A DNA stretch of 64,000 bases, taken from NCBI GenBank assembly GCA_026712905.1, contig JAPOPM010000153.1, forward strand, positions 1 through 64,000. The letters are read 5' to 3'. The notes below the pieces were generated by a model. The model was not told the DNA's origin, ran no database searches, and saw only the letters and a list, made by a program, of their open reading frames with translations. Source of the stretch: Deltaproteobacteria bacterium (GTDB taxonomy: Bacteria; Desulfobacterota; Binatia; UBA9968; JAJDTQ01). Position numbers and translations under genes: made by a program. Shown here piece after piece: positions 33,228-42,362 of this stretch; position 1 is the stretch's first letter, and each line of letters starts with the position of its first letter.

Positions 33228-34874
33228 TCAGAACGCGCCCTTGTAGGAATATTCGATTTCGGCGCTGGTGATGAACTCCAGCAGTGCCGCCCGGCCCTCT
33301 TCGGTGGCGCGCCGGGCGCGCACGATGGCGGGACCCACCTCGGCCGGGTCCTCCACGCGCTCGGCCCATCCGCCCATGGCGCGGGCCATGTCCGCGTAGT
33401 TTCCGCCCAGGTCGCGGCTGCCGTAACGCTCGTGCGACACCGTCATGTGGCGCGTCTCCACGGCCATGGTGGAGTTGTTGAGCACGATGGTCAGGATCGG
33501 GAGGTTCGAGCGCACCGCGGTCTCGAAGTCGAGCCCGGTCATGCCGAACGCGGCATCGCCCATGAAGTTCACGACGAACTTGTCCGGCGCCGCCAGCTTG
33601 GCGCCGAGGTTCAATCCCAGTCCGGTACCCAGGCCGTGGGACTTGCCCCACCCCAGGTACGAGCGCGGCCCGGCCGAGCGGTAGAAGGGCATGATCTGGT
33701 CCCGCGGACTGCCGGAATCGTGAGTGACGATGGCCTCCGCCGGGTCCACCGCCTTCATGAACTCGGCGATGACCCGGTACGGGTTGATGGGGACCTCGTC
33801 GGAGGAGAGCTTCTCGTTCCACGCATCGAGCCACGTGGCGCGCAGCTCGGCGATGGCGCGAACGGGGGAACGATCGTCCCGGGAGCGCCCGTTCAGCAGG
33901 TCCCTGGCCGCCTCGACGAACTGCCGCAGCACGAGCCGAGCGTCGCCGATGACCGGGTACTCGACGTCGTAGTTCTTGCCCACGTCGATGGGATCGTCGA
34001 TCACCTGGATGAAGGTCTTGTCCGCCGGGATCGGTGTGGTCATGGGATGCCGGGTGAGGCTCGTGCCCGCGGCCAGCACCACGTCGGCCTGGCTGAGGAA
34101 GTGGTACACCGGCAGATTCATGACGCCGGAGGCGCTGCCCAGCGCCAGCGGGTGGGATTCGGGGAAAGCGCTCTTGCCGCCCATGGTGGTGACCACGGGC
34201 ACGCGGGTGAGCTCCGCCAGCTCCAGCAGCTCCGGCGCCGCCTCGGCGTAGAGCACCCCCTGGCCGGCCAGGATCACGGGATCCCGCGCTTCCAGCAGCG
34301 CTTTCGCCGCCGCCATGACGTCGCCCGGGTCCGCCTGCGACACCGCCGCCTTCACCGGGCGGTACCGCTCCACGACCGCCGCATCGAGCTCTTCCCCGGC
34401 CACGTCCACGGGGATCTCCACCATCACCGGTCCGGGACGTCCCATCTTGAGGCGCGCGAACGCCCGCCTCATGGCATCGACGATCCGGTCCGCCGTGGTG
34501 ACCTGCTCCACGAACTTGGTGACCGGCGCGTAGTTCCTGACGGAGCTGAACTGGGGAAAGACGCCGTCCCGTTCGCGCGAGTGCCCCAGGGGCAGGAGCA
34601 GCATCGGCACGGCGTCCGAGAAAGCCGTGGCCACGCCCGCGTAGGCGTTCTCCGCCCCGGGACCGAACTGCATGGCGAACACGCCCGGCGGCGTGCCGTT
34701 GTTGACCCGGCTGTATCCGTCCGCGATCCCCACCCCCACGCGCTCCTGGCGGCAGATCACCGGCCGGATGCCCGCCGCGGCCGCCGCTTCGATCAGGGTC
34801 GACGTGGGGAAGGCACTCAGGTAGGGCACCCCTTCGCGCTTCAGGATCTCCGCGATGACGTCCACCGTTCTCAT
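33228..34874 (-). CDS. Thiamine-diphosphate-dependent enzyme (acetolactate-synthase-like)
   Basis: From ATG 34874 the protein has 548 residues in three domains. The N-terminal PYR domain has the activating glutamate in C-R-Q-E-R-V-G-V-G-I-A-D-G-Y. The central Rossmann-like domain has I-L-A-G-Q-G-V-L-Y. The C-terminal PP domain has G-D-A-A-F-G-M-T near 438 and a following N-N-S motif, which bind Mg-ThDP. Members include acetolactate synthase, sulfopyruvate and benzoylformate decarboxylases; substrate residues do not allow a firm choice. GGAGGGAG lies upstream of 34874; ATG 34919, overlapping the Nudix stop, is an alternative. No small regulatory subunit gene is adjacent, arguing against a biosynthetic acetolactate synthase. 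Confidence 0.86.
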   Translation of the reverse strand: MRTVDVIAEILKREGVPYLSAFPTSTLIEAAAAAGIRPVICRQERVGVGIADGYSRVNNGTPPGVFAMQFGPGAENAYAGVATAFSDAVPMLLLPLGHSRERDGVFPQFSSVRNYAPVTKFVEQVTTADRIVDAMRRAFARLKMGRPGPVMVEIPVDVAGEELDAAVVERYRPVKAAVSQADPGDVMAAAKALLEARDPVILAGQGVLYAEAAPELLELAELTRVPVVTTMGGKSAFPESHPLALGSASGVMNLPVYHFLSQADVVLAAGTSLTRHPMTTPIPADKTFIQVIDDPIDVGKNYDVEYPVIGDARLVLRQFVEAARDLLNGRSRDDRSPVRAIAELRATWLDAWNEKLSSDEVPINPYRVIAEFMKAVDPAEAIVTHDSGSPRDQIMPFYRSAGPRSYLGWGKSHGLGTGLGLNLGAKLAAPDKFVVNFMGDAAFGMTGLDFETAVRSNLPILTIVLNNSTMAVETRHMTVSHERYGSRDLGGNYADMARAMGGWAERVEDPAEVGPAIVRARRATEEGRAALLEFITSAEIEYSYKGAF

Positions 34875-34911
34875 GGTATCGACTGCTCCCTCCCAACCCT
34901 CCCGGGCAGGT

Positions 34912-35649
34912 TCATTCATTCTCCGGCAACGGCAGCGCGAAGTCCCGGCAAAGCGCGTCCCATGTGCCCAGCTCGGCCAGCGTTCGCAGGGTCGCCAGGG
35001 TCGGCGGGATGATGGCCATGCGCCCCCGCTCCGCTCGTTGCAGCCCCTCGGCGGGGGTGATCCAAAGACTCTCCGTCACCTCTTCCGATACCTCCAGCGG
35101 CGTCTGCCCCTCCGGCAAGACGGCCAGGAAGAAGCGGGTGTCGAAGCGCATGGCGTAACGCTCGGGCGTGGTGCGGTGGTAGAAGTAGACGAGCTTGCCG
35201 ACGTCGCAGCAGAGCCCTTCGGACGTCAGCAGTTCCGGGAAGCTGACTTCACGGCCCAGCAGCGCGGTGCGCCTTGCCACCACGCGTTCCCAAGCTTCCG
35301 GCGCGACGGCCGCGCCGTTTTCCCGGACCACGCACAGCAGCACCCCCACTTCCTCGTACAGCTCGCGGATGGCCGCCACCCTGTGCCCCATGGCGTCCTC
35401 GGCGCTCAACTCGTCCCCCAAACGCGCACGGGCATCCGCGGGCGAGAGTCCGCGACACAGATCCAGCATCGCCGGCGAGGCATCCGCCCCCTTGACCGCG
35501 CCTCCGGGAAACACGAAGAACCCGCCGAGGAAACGCATTTCACGGGGCCGCCGTGTCATGAAGATCTCGAACACACCGGCATGCGCCGGACGCACGAGCA
35601 CGAGGGTGGATGCTTTTTTGGGAACGGCTGGAACCGACTCTTCCTGCAT
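34912..35649 (-). CDS. Nudix hydrolase (NUDT19-like, interrupted Nudix box)
   Basis: In this 245-residue protein the Nudix box is split. G-G-F-F-V-F-P-G-G-A-V lies at about 41-51, and R-E-L-Y-E-E-V-G-V at about 95-103, with roughly 40 residues inserted between the conserved glycines and the R-E-x-x-E-E core. This split is known from NUDT19/RP2-type proteins that act on CoA derivatives. The metal-binding glutamates remain. Its C-terminus overlaps the next gene's possible upstream start. It likely hydrolyses a nucleoside diphosphate-linked compound such as an acyl-CoA. Confidence 0.82.
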   Translation of the reverse strand: MQEESVPAVPKKASTLVLVRPAHAGVFEIFMTRRPREMRFLGGFFVFPGGAVKGADASPAMLDLCRGLSPADARARLGDELSAEDAMGHRVAAIRELYEEVGVLLCVVRENGAAVAPEAWERVVARRTALLGREVSFPELLTSEGLCCDVGKLVYFYHRTTPERYAMRFDTRFFLAVLPEGQTPLEVSEEVTESLWITPAEGLQRAERGRMAIIPPTLATLRTLAELGTWDALCRDFALPLPENE

Positions 35650-35698
35650 GTATCCTCGGTGTGACCGGTGGAACCACCGTCCGTCGGCCGTCTTGGCG

Positions 35699-36319
35699 TT
35701 ACCGGGCGCGAAGCTTGGCCATCAGGCTCTCGTAGGAACTCCGGTTGATCACGCGGTTGAACTGGGCGCGATAATTGTTGACCAGGCTGATGTCCTGGAT
35801 GACGATGTCATAGATGAGCCACTTGCCGGCGGCCTCCACCCGGTGCAGGCGGTAGTCCAGGTCGAACCTGCGTCCCTTCCGGTCCACGATCCGGGTCTCG
35901 ACCTGGGCGTAACGCCCGTCGATCTCCTCACCGGTGAAATGCACCCGCTGGCTTCTGAAACCGGCGATGCGGCTCGTATAGGTCTTCTCCAGCAAGGCAC
36001 CGAAGAGCCGGGTGAACTCTTGCCGCTCCTCCGGCGTCCGACGGCGCCAGTGGGCGCCCAGCGAGCGCCGGGCCATCTCGGGGAAGTCGAAGAGCGGCAG
36101 AAAGACCGCCCGCACCCCTTCTATCCTGGCGTCCTCCTGAAGGCTGGAATCACCGAGGATGGCAAGACCGGCGCGCAACGCCTGCTCGACCTCGCTCCTG
36201 GGACCCTCCTCCGCCCACGCGGTCGGCGCCAGGCAACACGCCACCAACAGCAACCCGCACAGCCACGAGCGTCCGGAGCTCACGCGTGCACCTCGCATTT
36301 CCGCAAATGTCCGCTCCAT
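35699..36319 (-). CDS. mlaC: MlaC/Ttg2D-family phospholipid-binding periplasmic protein
   Basis: The 206-residue protein has a signal peptide (core ending P-T-A-W-A-E) and the MlaC fold: F-D-F-P-E-M-A-R-R-S-L-G near residues 77-88, then T-P-E-E-R-Q-E-F, and a late Y-D-I-V-I-Q-D-I-S-L-V-N-N-Y-R. MlaC shuttles phospholipids between the outer-membrane MlaA complex and the inner-membrane MlaFEDB transporter. No mlaA, mlaD, mlaE or mlaF genes are adjacent, so the gene is isolated here. Related hopanoid-associated HpnM proteins share this fold and cannot be ruled out. Confidence 0.87.
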   Translation of the reverse strand: MERTFAEMRGARVSSGRSWLCGLLLVACCLAPTAWAEEGPRSEVEQALRAGLAILGDSSLQEDARIEGVRAVFLPLFDFPEMARRSLGAHWRRRTPEERQEFTRLFGALLEKTYTSRIAGFRSQRVHFTGEEIDGRYAQVETRIVDRKGRRFDLDYRLHRVEAAGKWLIYDIVIQDISLVNNYRAQFNRVINRSSYESLMAKLRAR

Positions 36320-36409
36320 GACACCCTGACTCCCCCAATCTAAGCGATTATCTCCGGGAAGCCAAACAAGACGCGGCCCGCGCGCCCTGGTAAGGGGACA
36401 AGCAGTGAA

Positions 36410-37207
36410 TCAGGCCAGCCGGACCATCTTGGAGAAGTCGTACACGGCGGGGACGTCGCCCTCGAACTCCCATTCCACACGGGACGCTTCGGGCTCTTCG
36501 GCCATGTGCCGTTGGAGGAAACGCAACAACAGGGCCCAGGCGCCCTCGGCCGCTTCCGGCCGGTAGCGCCCCGGCATGGTATCGTTGAGCCAGCCGTGGG
36601 GCGCGTCGCGGAAGATGCGGATGTTGTAGGTCTTCCAGGCGTCCTCCAGCGCGCGCCTGAAACGGCGCACGTCATCCACCGAGATGATGTGGTCGCTGTC
36701 GCCGAACACCCCCAGCACCGGGCAGGACAAGCGCTGGATGAACTCCCCCACCGAGACCGGGCGCTCCTCGTGGGGCTCCCAGTCGCGTTGGTAGATGCCG
36801 CCGTAGAACACCACCGCGCAGCGCAGGTCGTCTCGGTGGGCCGCCGCCAGCAGCGGCTGTCGTCCCGTCTGGCACACGCCCATCACGGCGATACGCACGC
36901 CGTCGACATCGTCGAGACCGCGCAGGTAGTTGACGCACTCGTCCAAGTCCGTCAGCGCCTCGTCGTCACGGATGCCGACGCCGATATCGCCGCGCTCCAA
37001 CGCTTCCCGGTCGCCGGTGAAGCGAGAGAACATGTCGGGCGCCAGGGCCACGTAGCCATTCCGTGCCAGTCGCTCGGCGATGTCCGTGGTGTGCCGCACG
37101 ACACCGTAACGTTCATGGAGCTGGATCACGGCGGGGTGACGGCCGCCCTCCGCGGGTCTCGCCAGATAGCCCTTCTTGCCCGGAGCGAACTCGACCTCGG
37201 ATATCAT
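36410..37207 (-). CDS. Dienelactone hydrolase family protein
   Basis: From ATG 37207, with AGGAGG upstream, the product has 265 residues. The nucleophile motif reads M-G-V-C-Q-T-G, placing Cys112 as in dienelactone hydrolase. A G-D-S-D-H segment near 169-173 supplies the aspartate and A-P-H-G-W near 210 the histidine. It is an alpha/beta hydrolase without a signal. It could open lactone rings in aromatic degradation, matching the UbiD and 4,5-dihydroxyphthalate-like genes in the window, but broader esterase activity is possible. It is divergent from the epimerase at 37451. Confidence 0.86.
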   Translation of the reverse strand: MISEVEFAPGKKGYLARPAEGGRHPAVIQLHERYGVVRHTTDIAERLARNGYVALAPDMFSRFTGDREALERGDIGVGIRDDEALTDLDECVNYLRGLDDVDGVRIAVMGVCQTGRQPLLAAAHRDDLRCAVVFYGGIYQRDWEPHEERPVSVGEFIQRLSCPVLGVFGDSDHIISVDDVRRFRRALEDAWKTYNIRIFRDAPHGWLNDTMPGRYRPEAAEGAWALLLRFLQRHMAEEPEASRVEWEFEGDVPAVYDFSKMVRLA

Positions 37208-37450
37208 TTTCGGTCCTCCTTGGTGCTCCGTGCAGCCGCACGGCGTGGACGCATGTGTCTCGATGCTCGAATACGTAACAGATACGGCGAGATGAAGCGA
37301 CGGCCTTCGACGGGAGCGCGGGCGACCCGTGGTTGGCCGACACAAGAACCGCAACACCCGGCGAAAAGGGTTCGCGAACCGTCGGACGTATTTGCGGGAC
37401 GCCGCGACAGATTGTACGCTCTGGGCTGGTCGCTTGTTCTTGAATCGCCC

Positions 37451-38524
37451 ATGCCGTGCATCACGCGAATCGAAGCGCGTCCCCTGGACGTTGCCCTGAA
37501 GGCGCCTTTCACCATTTCCGGCGCGCGCCTGGACGCGGTTTCCAACGTCGCCGTGCGACTGGAACTCGCCGGCGGCGTGAGCGGGTGGGGGGAGATTCCC
37601 ATCCTGCCCACGGTCACGCCGGAAGATCAGGCCACGGCGCTGGCGGCGGCACGCCGGGCGGGAGCGGAATGGATCGGCAAGGAGGCGCTGCGCTGGCGCC
37701 CGCTCCTGGGCGCGCTCTCCGCCACGCTGGCCGGCGCCCCCACGGTGCGGGCAGGGCTGGAAATGTCGCTTCTCGACGCCCTGGCGCGGAGCCACGGCAT
37801 GCCTCTCTTCGAGTACTTCGGCGGCGCCTCCGTGTCCGTGGAGACCGACATCACCATTCCCATCTGTGATCCGGCACAGGCCGAGGCCCTCGCCTCGGAA
37901 TATCGCGCCCGCGGTTTCACCACGCTGAAGACCAAGGTCGGCGGCGACGTCGACGGGGACATCGAGCGCGTACGCGCCATCCGCGCGGGTCATCCGGGGT
38001 GCCGTCTCATTCTCGACGCCAACGAAGGCTACGACGCCGAACAGACACTGGCCGTGCTGTGCACGCTGCGCCGCCTGGGTATGGAGCCCGCCCTGCTGGA
38101 ACAGCCGGTGCCGCGAGAGGATTGGGAGGGCCAGGCGCGCGTCGCGCGCGAGGCGGGGGTGCCGGTGGCGGCGGACGAATCCTGTCGCTCCGCCGAGGAC
38201 GCCGCGCGCATCGCGCGCGACGGTCTCGCGCAGGTGATCAACATCAAGCTAGCCAAGTGCGGCGTGGCCCAGGCGCTGGAAATCATCGCCATCGCCCGCG
38301 CCTCCGGCCTCGGGCTCATGATCGGCGGCATGGTGGAGACACGTCTGGCCATGGGCTTCAGCGTCCATCTGGCGGCCGGCACCGGAGCCTTCCAATGGAT
38401 CGACCTGGACACTCCCCTGCTGCTCGCCGAGGATCCGGTGCGCGGCGGGTACACCGTCAACGGCCCGCGCTATGAACTGGGGCATATCAGCGCCGGCCAC
38501 GGCGGGGAGTTGACGGCGCGGTGA
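37451..38524 (+). CDS. Dipeptide epimerase-like enolase-superfamily enzyme
   Basis: From ATG 37451 the protein has 357 residues and the L-Ala-D/L-Glu epimerase subgroup pattern: Lys160 and Lys162 (T-L-K-T-K-V-G), Asp189 (L-D-A-N-E-G-Y), Glu217 (L-E-Q-P-V) and Asp242/Glu243 (A-D-E-S). The last part has I-N-I-K-L-A-K-C-G-V with the second catalytic lysine. The stop overlaps the next gene, an isoaspartyl peptidase, by four bases (GTGA). An epimerase plus an isopeptide-type hydrolase suggests turnover of isomerised or D-residue peptides, perhaps from peptidoglycan. The frame is open far upstream but residues there are not conserved. Confidence 0.86.
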   Translation: MPCITRIEARPLDVALKAPFTISGARLDAVSNVAVRLELAGGVSGWGEIPILPTVTPEDQATALAAARRAGAEWIGKEALRWRPLLGALSATLAGAPTVRAGLEMSLLDALARSHGMPLFEYFGGASVSVETDITIPICDPAQAEALASEYRARGFTTLKTKVGGDVDGDIERVRAIRAGHPGCRLILDANEGYDAEQTLAVLCTLRRLGMEPALLEQPVPREDWEGQARVAREAGVPVAADESCRSAEDAARIARDGLAQVINIKLAKCGVAQALEIIAIARASGLGLMIGGMVETRLAMGFSVHLAAGTGAFQWIDLDTPLLLAEDPVRGGYTVNGPRYELGHISAGHGGELTAR

Positions 38525-39372
38525 AGTTCCAGCCCGCCATCATCGTGCACGGCGGCGCCGGACGCGGATCGGGCTCCGAGCGGCGCGAACGTCTCGCCGG
38601 TTGCCTGGCGGCGGCCCGGACCGGTTGGACGGCAGTGCGCCGGGGGCGCTCGGCGCTGGAGGCGGTGGAAGAGGCCGTGGCCGTGCTCGAGGACGATCCG
38701 CGGTTCAACGCGGGCACCGGTTCGTCGTTGAACGCGGCCGGCGAGGTGGAAATGGACGCGGCGCTCATGCGCGACACCCTCGAGGCCGGAGCCGTGGCCG
38801 CGGTCTCCGGCATCCGCAACCCCATCCGCTTGGCGCGGAAGGTGCTCGACGACGGCCGTCACGTGATGCTGGCGGGCCAAGGTGCCCGCGACTTCGCGCG
38901 CCGGGCGGGCATCGAGCCGGTGCCGGGCGATACCCTGACAACCCAGGCCCAGCGCAACCGCTGGAGCGCCGGCCACGGCACGGTGGGCTGCGTCGCCGTC
39001 GACGCTCGCGGCCGCCTCGCGGCCGGCACCTCCACCGGCGGCACCCCGGGAAAGCTCCCCGGCCGTGTCGGGGACTCGCCGCTCATCGGTTGCGGCACCT
39101 ACGCCGACGCCGTCGGCGCCGCCTCGTGCACCGGACAGGGCGAGGCCATCATCAAGGTCCTGCTGGCCAAGACCGCGGTGGACCTGATGGCCGCGGGGCT
39201 GATGCCCGCGACCGCGGCGCAACGCGCCGTGGAGTTGCTGGAGCGGCAGACCGGCGCGCAGGCCGGCCTCATCCTGGTAGACCGCTACGGCGCCGTCGGT
39301 TTCGCCCACAACGCCGAAGAGATGCCGGTGTGCGTCCTCACTCCGGAGGGGCAAACCGCCACGGCGAGCTGA
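38521..39372 (+). CDS. Isoaspartyl peptidase / plant-type L-asparaginase (Ntn hydrolase)
   Basis: The 283-residue protein starts at GTG 38521 and shows I-I-V-H-G-G-A-G at residues 7-14, F-N-A-G-T-G-S-S-L near 62-70 and the autocleavage site H-G-T-V-G-C-V-A with Thr154 as the new N-terminal nucleophile. T-S-T-G-G near 171-175 and G-C-G-T-Y-A-D near 191-197 complete the active site. The family cleaves isoaspartyl dipeptides and asparagine. It is somewhat shorter than E. coli IaaA. Overlap with the dipeptide epimerase gene indicates coupled translation. Confidence 0.88.
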   Translation: MKFQPAIIVHGGAGRGSGSERRERLAGCLAAARTGWTAVRRGRSALEAVEEAVAVLEDDPRFNAGTGSSLNAAGEVEMDAALMRDTLEAGAVAAVSGIRNPIRLARKVLDDGRHVMLAGQGARDFARRAGIEPVPGDTLTTQAQRNRWSAGHGTVGCVAVDARGRLAAGTSTGGTPGKLPGRVGDSPLIGCGTYADAVGAASCTGQGEAIIKVLLAKTAVDLMAAGLMPATAAQRAVELLERQTGAQAGLILVDRYGAVGFAHNAEEMPVCVLTPEGQTATAS

Positions 39373-39403
39373 CGGGCCAATGCGCCGCGCGGAGACCCTT
39401 TCC

Positions 39404-39632
39404 GTCATTCCCGCGGAACAGGCCGCGTCAAAACTCCACCTGGCCACGACCCGGCAGCGGTCCCCCGAATCGTCATTCCCGCGAAAGCGGGAATCCAGGG
39501 GTGGCGAGGCCGAGAAACGCCCTATAGGGCCCCACCACCACCCCTGGATTCCCGCTTTCGCGGGAATGACGATTCGGGGGGTTGTTGCCTCTCTCAGATG
39601 GTGTCTTGACACGCCTGTTCCGCCGGAATGAC
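39404..39632. repeat. Composite REP/BIME-like module B
   Basis: Outer half-repeats (GTCATTCCCGCGGAACAGGC at the left, an inverted TTGACACGCCTGTTCCGC copy at the right) flank a long inverted repeat at 39462-39581 whose arms themselves contain the palindrome CCCGCGAAAGCGGG. The layout equals modules A and C. It fills the gap between the isoaspartyl peptidase and the converging NadD-like gene. Confidence 0.85.
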
Positions 39633-39643
39633 GGTTCGAATCG

Positions 39644-40561
39644 TCAAACGCCGAAACGCGCCAAGCCCAGCGCCGCCAACCCGGCCTTGAGATTGTCGGG
39701 CGGCATCGGCGCTAGCAGAAGTTCGCGCACCGCCTCACCGCCCCCGGATTCCGCCACCCGCGCCATCACGGCGTCGAACGCCACTTCGGCCTCCGCCCAT
39801 TCACGCACGGGATAAAGGGCGTCGAGCGCCGCCAGACGCAGCTCGTAGGGCTCCCGGTACGCGCCCGTGGCTTCGATGAACTCCCGCACGGGCGGCGAGA
39901 CAGCGTCGGCGGCCGGCCCTCCGACCCCGCGCCGCACGGCGCTCGAGGACTGGTCCCGGAGGTGCGGCGGCAACGTCAACGGTTGCACCCGGTCCCTGTA
40001 GGGAACGTTCTCGGGCCGGTCCAGCAGAACGCGCAACGCCTCGGCACCCCAAGCCTCGCGGTTGGCCGCGATCAGCCGCACCTGCGCGAACAGGGTGTCC
40101 AGCGCGGCGTCGCGGTCTTCGTAGTACCGGGGGTCGAATATCTGCAGCACCTTGTCCATGCCGACGATGAACCACAGGTCCGCGTCGCCGCCGAAACACG
40201 CGCGGAACGCGGGCGCCTGATCGGAGTAGAGGCCGCGGTTGACCACCACGGCCGCGGTCCGGACATCGTCCGCGGTCAACAATGAAAGCAGCAAGAGCCG
40301 GTCCTCGCGGCACAGCCCTTCCACGCGTTCCTTGTCGACGGTGACGCTGCTGAGGGAGAAGGCGACGGTGTCGAGATCAAACCGCCGCCGAGCCGCCCGA
40401 GCCAGCTCCAGATGGGCGACGGTAGGCGGGTTGAAGGAGCCCGGCAGCACACCCACACGGCCGCCGCGGACGGGCTCCGAGCCGTCCACCAGGACGGCCC
40501 CGGGCGCATCCGCGGCCTCGATTCGTTCCAGCGCCTCCCGGAAAGCGAAGAGGCGCTTCAA
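39644..40561 (-). CDS. NadD-like nicotinate-nucleotide adenylyltransferase family protein
   Basis: The 305-residue protein has an N-terminal extension of about 33 residues, then the nucleotidyltransferase start V-L-P-G-S-F-N-P-P-T-V-A-H near 38-50, in which the usual H-x-G-H motif is changed to T-V-A-H. A W-F-I-V-G-M-D-K-V strand and a late S-S-S-A-V-R-R-G motif resemble the ISSTxIR signature. It is about 100 residues longer than typical NadD owing to both ends. NAD biosynthesis is possible, but the altered histidine motif and size suggest another adenylyl- or cytidylyl-transferase role. Confidence 0.72.
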   Translation of the reverse strand: MKRLFAFREALERIEAADAPGAVLVDGSEPVRGGRVGVLPGSFNPPTVAHLELARAARRRFDLDTVAFSLSSVTVDKERVEGLCREDRLLLLSLLTADDVRTAAVVVNRGLYSDQAPAFRACFGGDADLWFIVGMDKVLQIFDPRYYEDRDAALDTLFAQVRLIAANREAWGAEALRVLLDRPENVPYRDRVQPLTLPPHLRDQSSSAVRRGVGGPAADAVSPPVREFIEATGAYREPYELRLAALDALYPVREWAEAEVAFDAVMARVAESGGGEAVRELLLAPMPPDNLKAGLAALGLARFGV

Positions 40562-40591
40562 ATCGAAGAAGTCGTGGGGCGACGCACTCTC

Positions 40592-40738
40592 CTACTTCCA
40601 GATGTGGGGACTCTCTTCCTCGGGGAAGTAGACGCCGCAGAAGGGACAGTGGAACTCCATGCCGGAGCCCAGCATGTGCGGGTTCACCACGAACTTCTCG
40701 GTGCATTTCGGACAAGTGATTTCGACTGCCTGACCCAT
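40592..40738 (-). CDS. Small two-CxxC zinc-ribbon protein (48 residues)
   Basis: The reverse frame from ATG 40738 to the TAG at 40592 encodes 48 residues. It has C-P-K-C at residues 9-12 and C-P-F-C near 32-35, four cysteines in zinc-ribbon spacing, and an acidic C-terminus E-E-E-S-P-H-I-W-K. AAAGGA lies upstream of the start. It sits between the UbiD gene and the NadD-like gene on the same strand. Such ribbons often bind nucleic acid or form small subunits of carboxylase or decarboxylase complexes; its place next to ubiD may be relevant but is not proof. Confidence 0.72.
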   Translation of the reverse strand: MGQAVEITCPKCTEKFVVNPHMLGSGMEFHCPFCGVYFPEEESPHIWK

Positions 40739-40807
40739 GAGGGGTTCCTTTCGTTCTGAATGAATGCCGCCGCGTGTGCTACACGGTCGCCGGAACGATC
40801 CGGCTGC

Positions 40808-42253
40808 CTACGACCAGTACGTGGTCCGGTCGATGGGAATGTGCGACAGGATCTCGCCCGGAATGAAATCCTCGACCTTGACGCGCTCCATGGCCTCGTC
40901 CGGCACCTTCGACACCGGCGAGAAGGGCCGGTCCAGCGGCCGCGTGGCGTCGACGATCATCCCGGAGGTCTTGATCTCGTCCACCAGCGACGGATCCAGG
41001 AAGTTGCCGCGGAAGAGCGGCTGCAGGATCGAGATCTGGCGGTGCGGCTGCACGCGCGTGGCCAGCGCCCACAGGATGTCCGTGGGGTTGTACACGTTGA
41101 TGTCCTCGTCGAACACGAAGACGTTCTTGGTGTGGTCGAAGGTCAGGGCCGCGGCCGCCGCGCGCCCGGGGTCGCCCTCGGACATCTTCTTCATGGCGAT
41201 GAAGACGTTGTAGTGGGCGTGGCGCCCCATCTTGCACACCGCGGTCACGCCGGGCACCGCCTCGCGGCAACGGCGCAGGTAGGCGCCCTCACGCGGCAGG
41301 TCCATCCACGGCTTATCCCCTTCCGGAGTGATGATGGACTGGAACATGGCGCCCTTGCGCCAGTTCATGGCCGTCACCTTGTACTCCACACAGGTGGTGT
41401 AGCGCTGTGGCCCGAGATAGCCCGGGGCCTCGCCGAAGGGACCTTCCACCACGCGCTTGTTGGGCTGGAGCAGGCCCTCGATGACCACCTCGGCATCGGC
41501 CGGGATCAGGAAGTTGTCGCCCCAGGTGGAGGACGGCGTCAGCCGCAGCGGCTCCTGCATGTAGCCGCCGATGATGTCGAACTCGCTCACCTCGAACGCA
41601 CCGCTGTAACACGCGCCCATGTGATAGGCCGGATGGTGCCCCAGCACGGTGGCCACGGGGCACTCCATGTTGTTGTCCTCGTAGTCCTTGAAGATCTTCC
41701 ACAAGTGGCGCGGCGAGGCGTACAGCGCCGTGCTCTGGGGCGACTTCACCTCCATGCGGTGGTACGAGCAGTTGTAGATGCCGGAGGTGCGCTCCTTGGT
41801 GACGGTGGACATGACGATGTAGGGACCGCCGTCCATGTAGTGGTGCCGCATCACCGGGATCTGGTAGATGTCGACGTCCTTGCCGGTCTGGACGTTCTGC
41901 ATGACCGGCGCCTGATCGCGCTCGATGACCACCGGCTCGAGGCGGTGCTCCTCGCGCTCCAGGCAGATGTCGGTCATGACCTCCCGGCTCGTGTTCTTGT
42001 CCAGGCCGAGGGCCACCTGGGTCTTGCCCTGGGAGATCTCGCAGTTCATGGTCAGCTTGATATCCGACGGCTGTCCATGGAGGTTCAGCGGCTTGTCGAA
42101 CACCAGGATGGGGAACTTGCGCATCTCGTCCAGGTGCTTGATGAGCGCGCTCACGTCGTAGTGAGCCGGATCCACCTGCTTGGTCACGTGGACAACCTCG
42201 TTGGGAATCTCACGCCGGCAATCTTCCAGAAACGATCCCAGGCTCTTGGGCAT
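40808..42253 (-). CDS. UbiD-family decarboxylase, copy 2
   Basis: The 481-residue protein matches UbiD: G-G-P-Y-I-V-M-S-T-V-T near residues 141-151, Y-N-C-S-Y-H-R-M-E near 161-169, E-G-P-F-G-E-A-P-G-Y near 269-278 with catalytic glutamates, and a late V-F-V-F-D-E-D-I-N-V-Y strand. It needs prenyl-FMN supplied by UbiX, absent here. It is clearly a separate paralogue of the protein at 24490. Upstream on the other strand lies a complete tripartite tricarboxylate transporter, which may import the acid it acts on. GAGAGAGGTGAC lies just before the ATG. Confidence 0.88.
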   Translation of the reverse strand: MPKSLGSFLEDCRREIPNEVVHVTKQVDPAHYDVSALIKHLDEMRKFPILVFDKPLNLHGQPSDIKLTMNCEISQGKTQVALGLDKNTSREVMTDICLEREEHRLEPVVIERDQAPVMQNVQTGKDVDIYQIPVMRHHYMDGGPYIVMSTVTKERTSGIYNCSYHRMEVKSPQSTALYASPRHLWKIFKDYEDNNMECPVATVLGHHPAYHMGACYSGAFEVSEFDIIGGYMQEPLRLTPSSTWGDNFLIPADAEVVIEGLLQPNKRVVEGPFGEAPGYLGPQRYTTCVEYKVTAMNWRKGAMFQSIITPEGDKPWMDLPREGAYLRRCREAVPGVTAVCKMGRHAHYNVFIAMKKMSEGDPGRAAAAALTFDHTKNVFVFDEDINVYNPTDILWALATRVQPHRQISILQPLFRGNFLDPSLVDEIKTSGMIVDATRPLDRPFSPVSKVPDEAMERVKVEDFIPGEILSHIPIDRTTYWS

Positions 42254-42362
42254 GTGTCACCTCTCTCGAATGTGTTGAGTGGAAGTTGGATTCTCCGAAG
42301 ATTTCGCGTTCTTAGCCGAAGGACCGAAGGTTGTCAAATCGCGCCGGGGCGCGGTTCGCGGG

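Noticed and set aside
30405-35012. Very long forward open frame of about 1,500 codons
   Set aside because: It runs antisense to UPF0182, the ThDP enzyme and yicC, and its translation is rich in His, Arg, Val and Gly without domains. High GC removes stop codons on the opposite strand.
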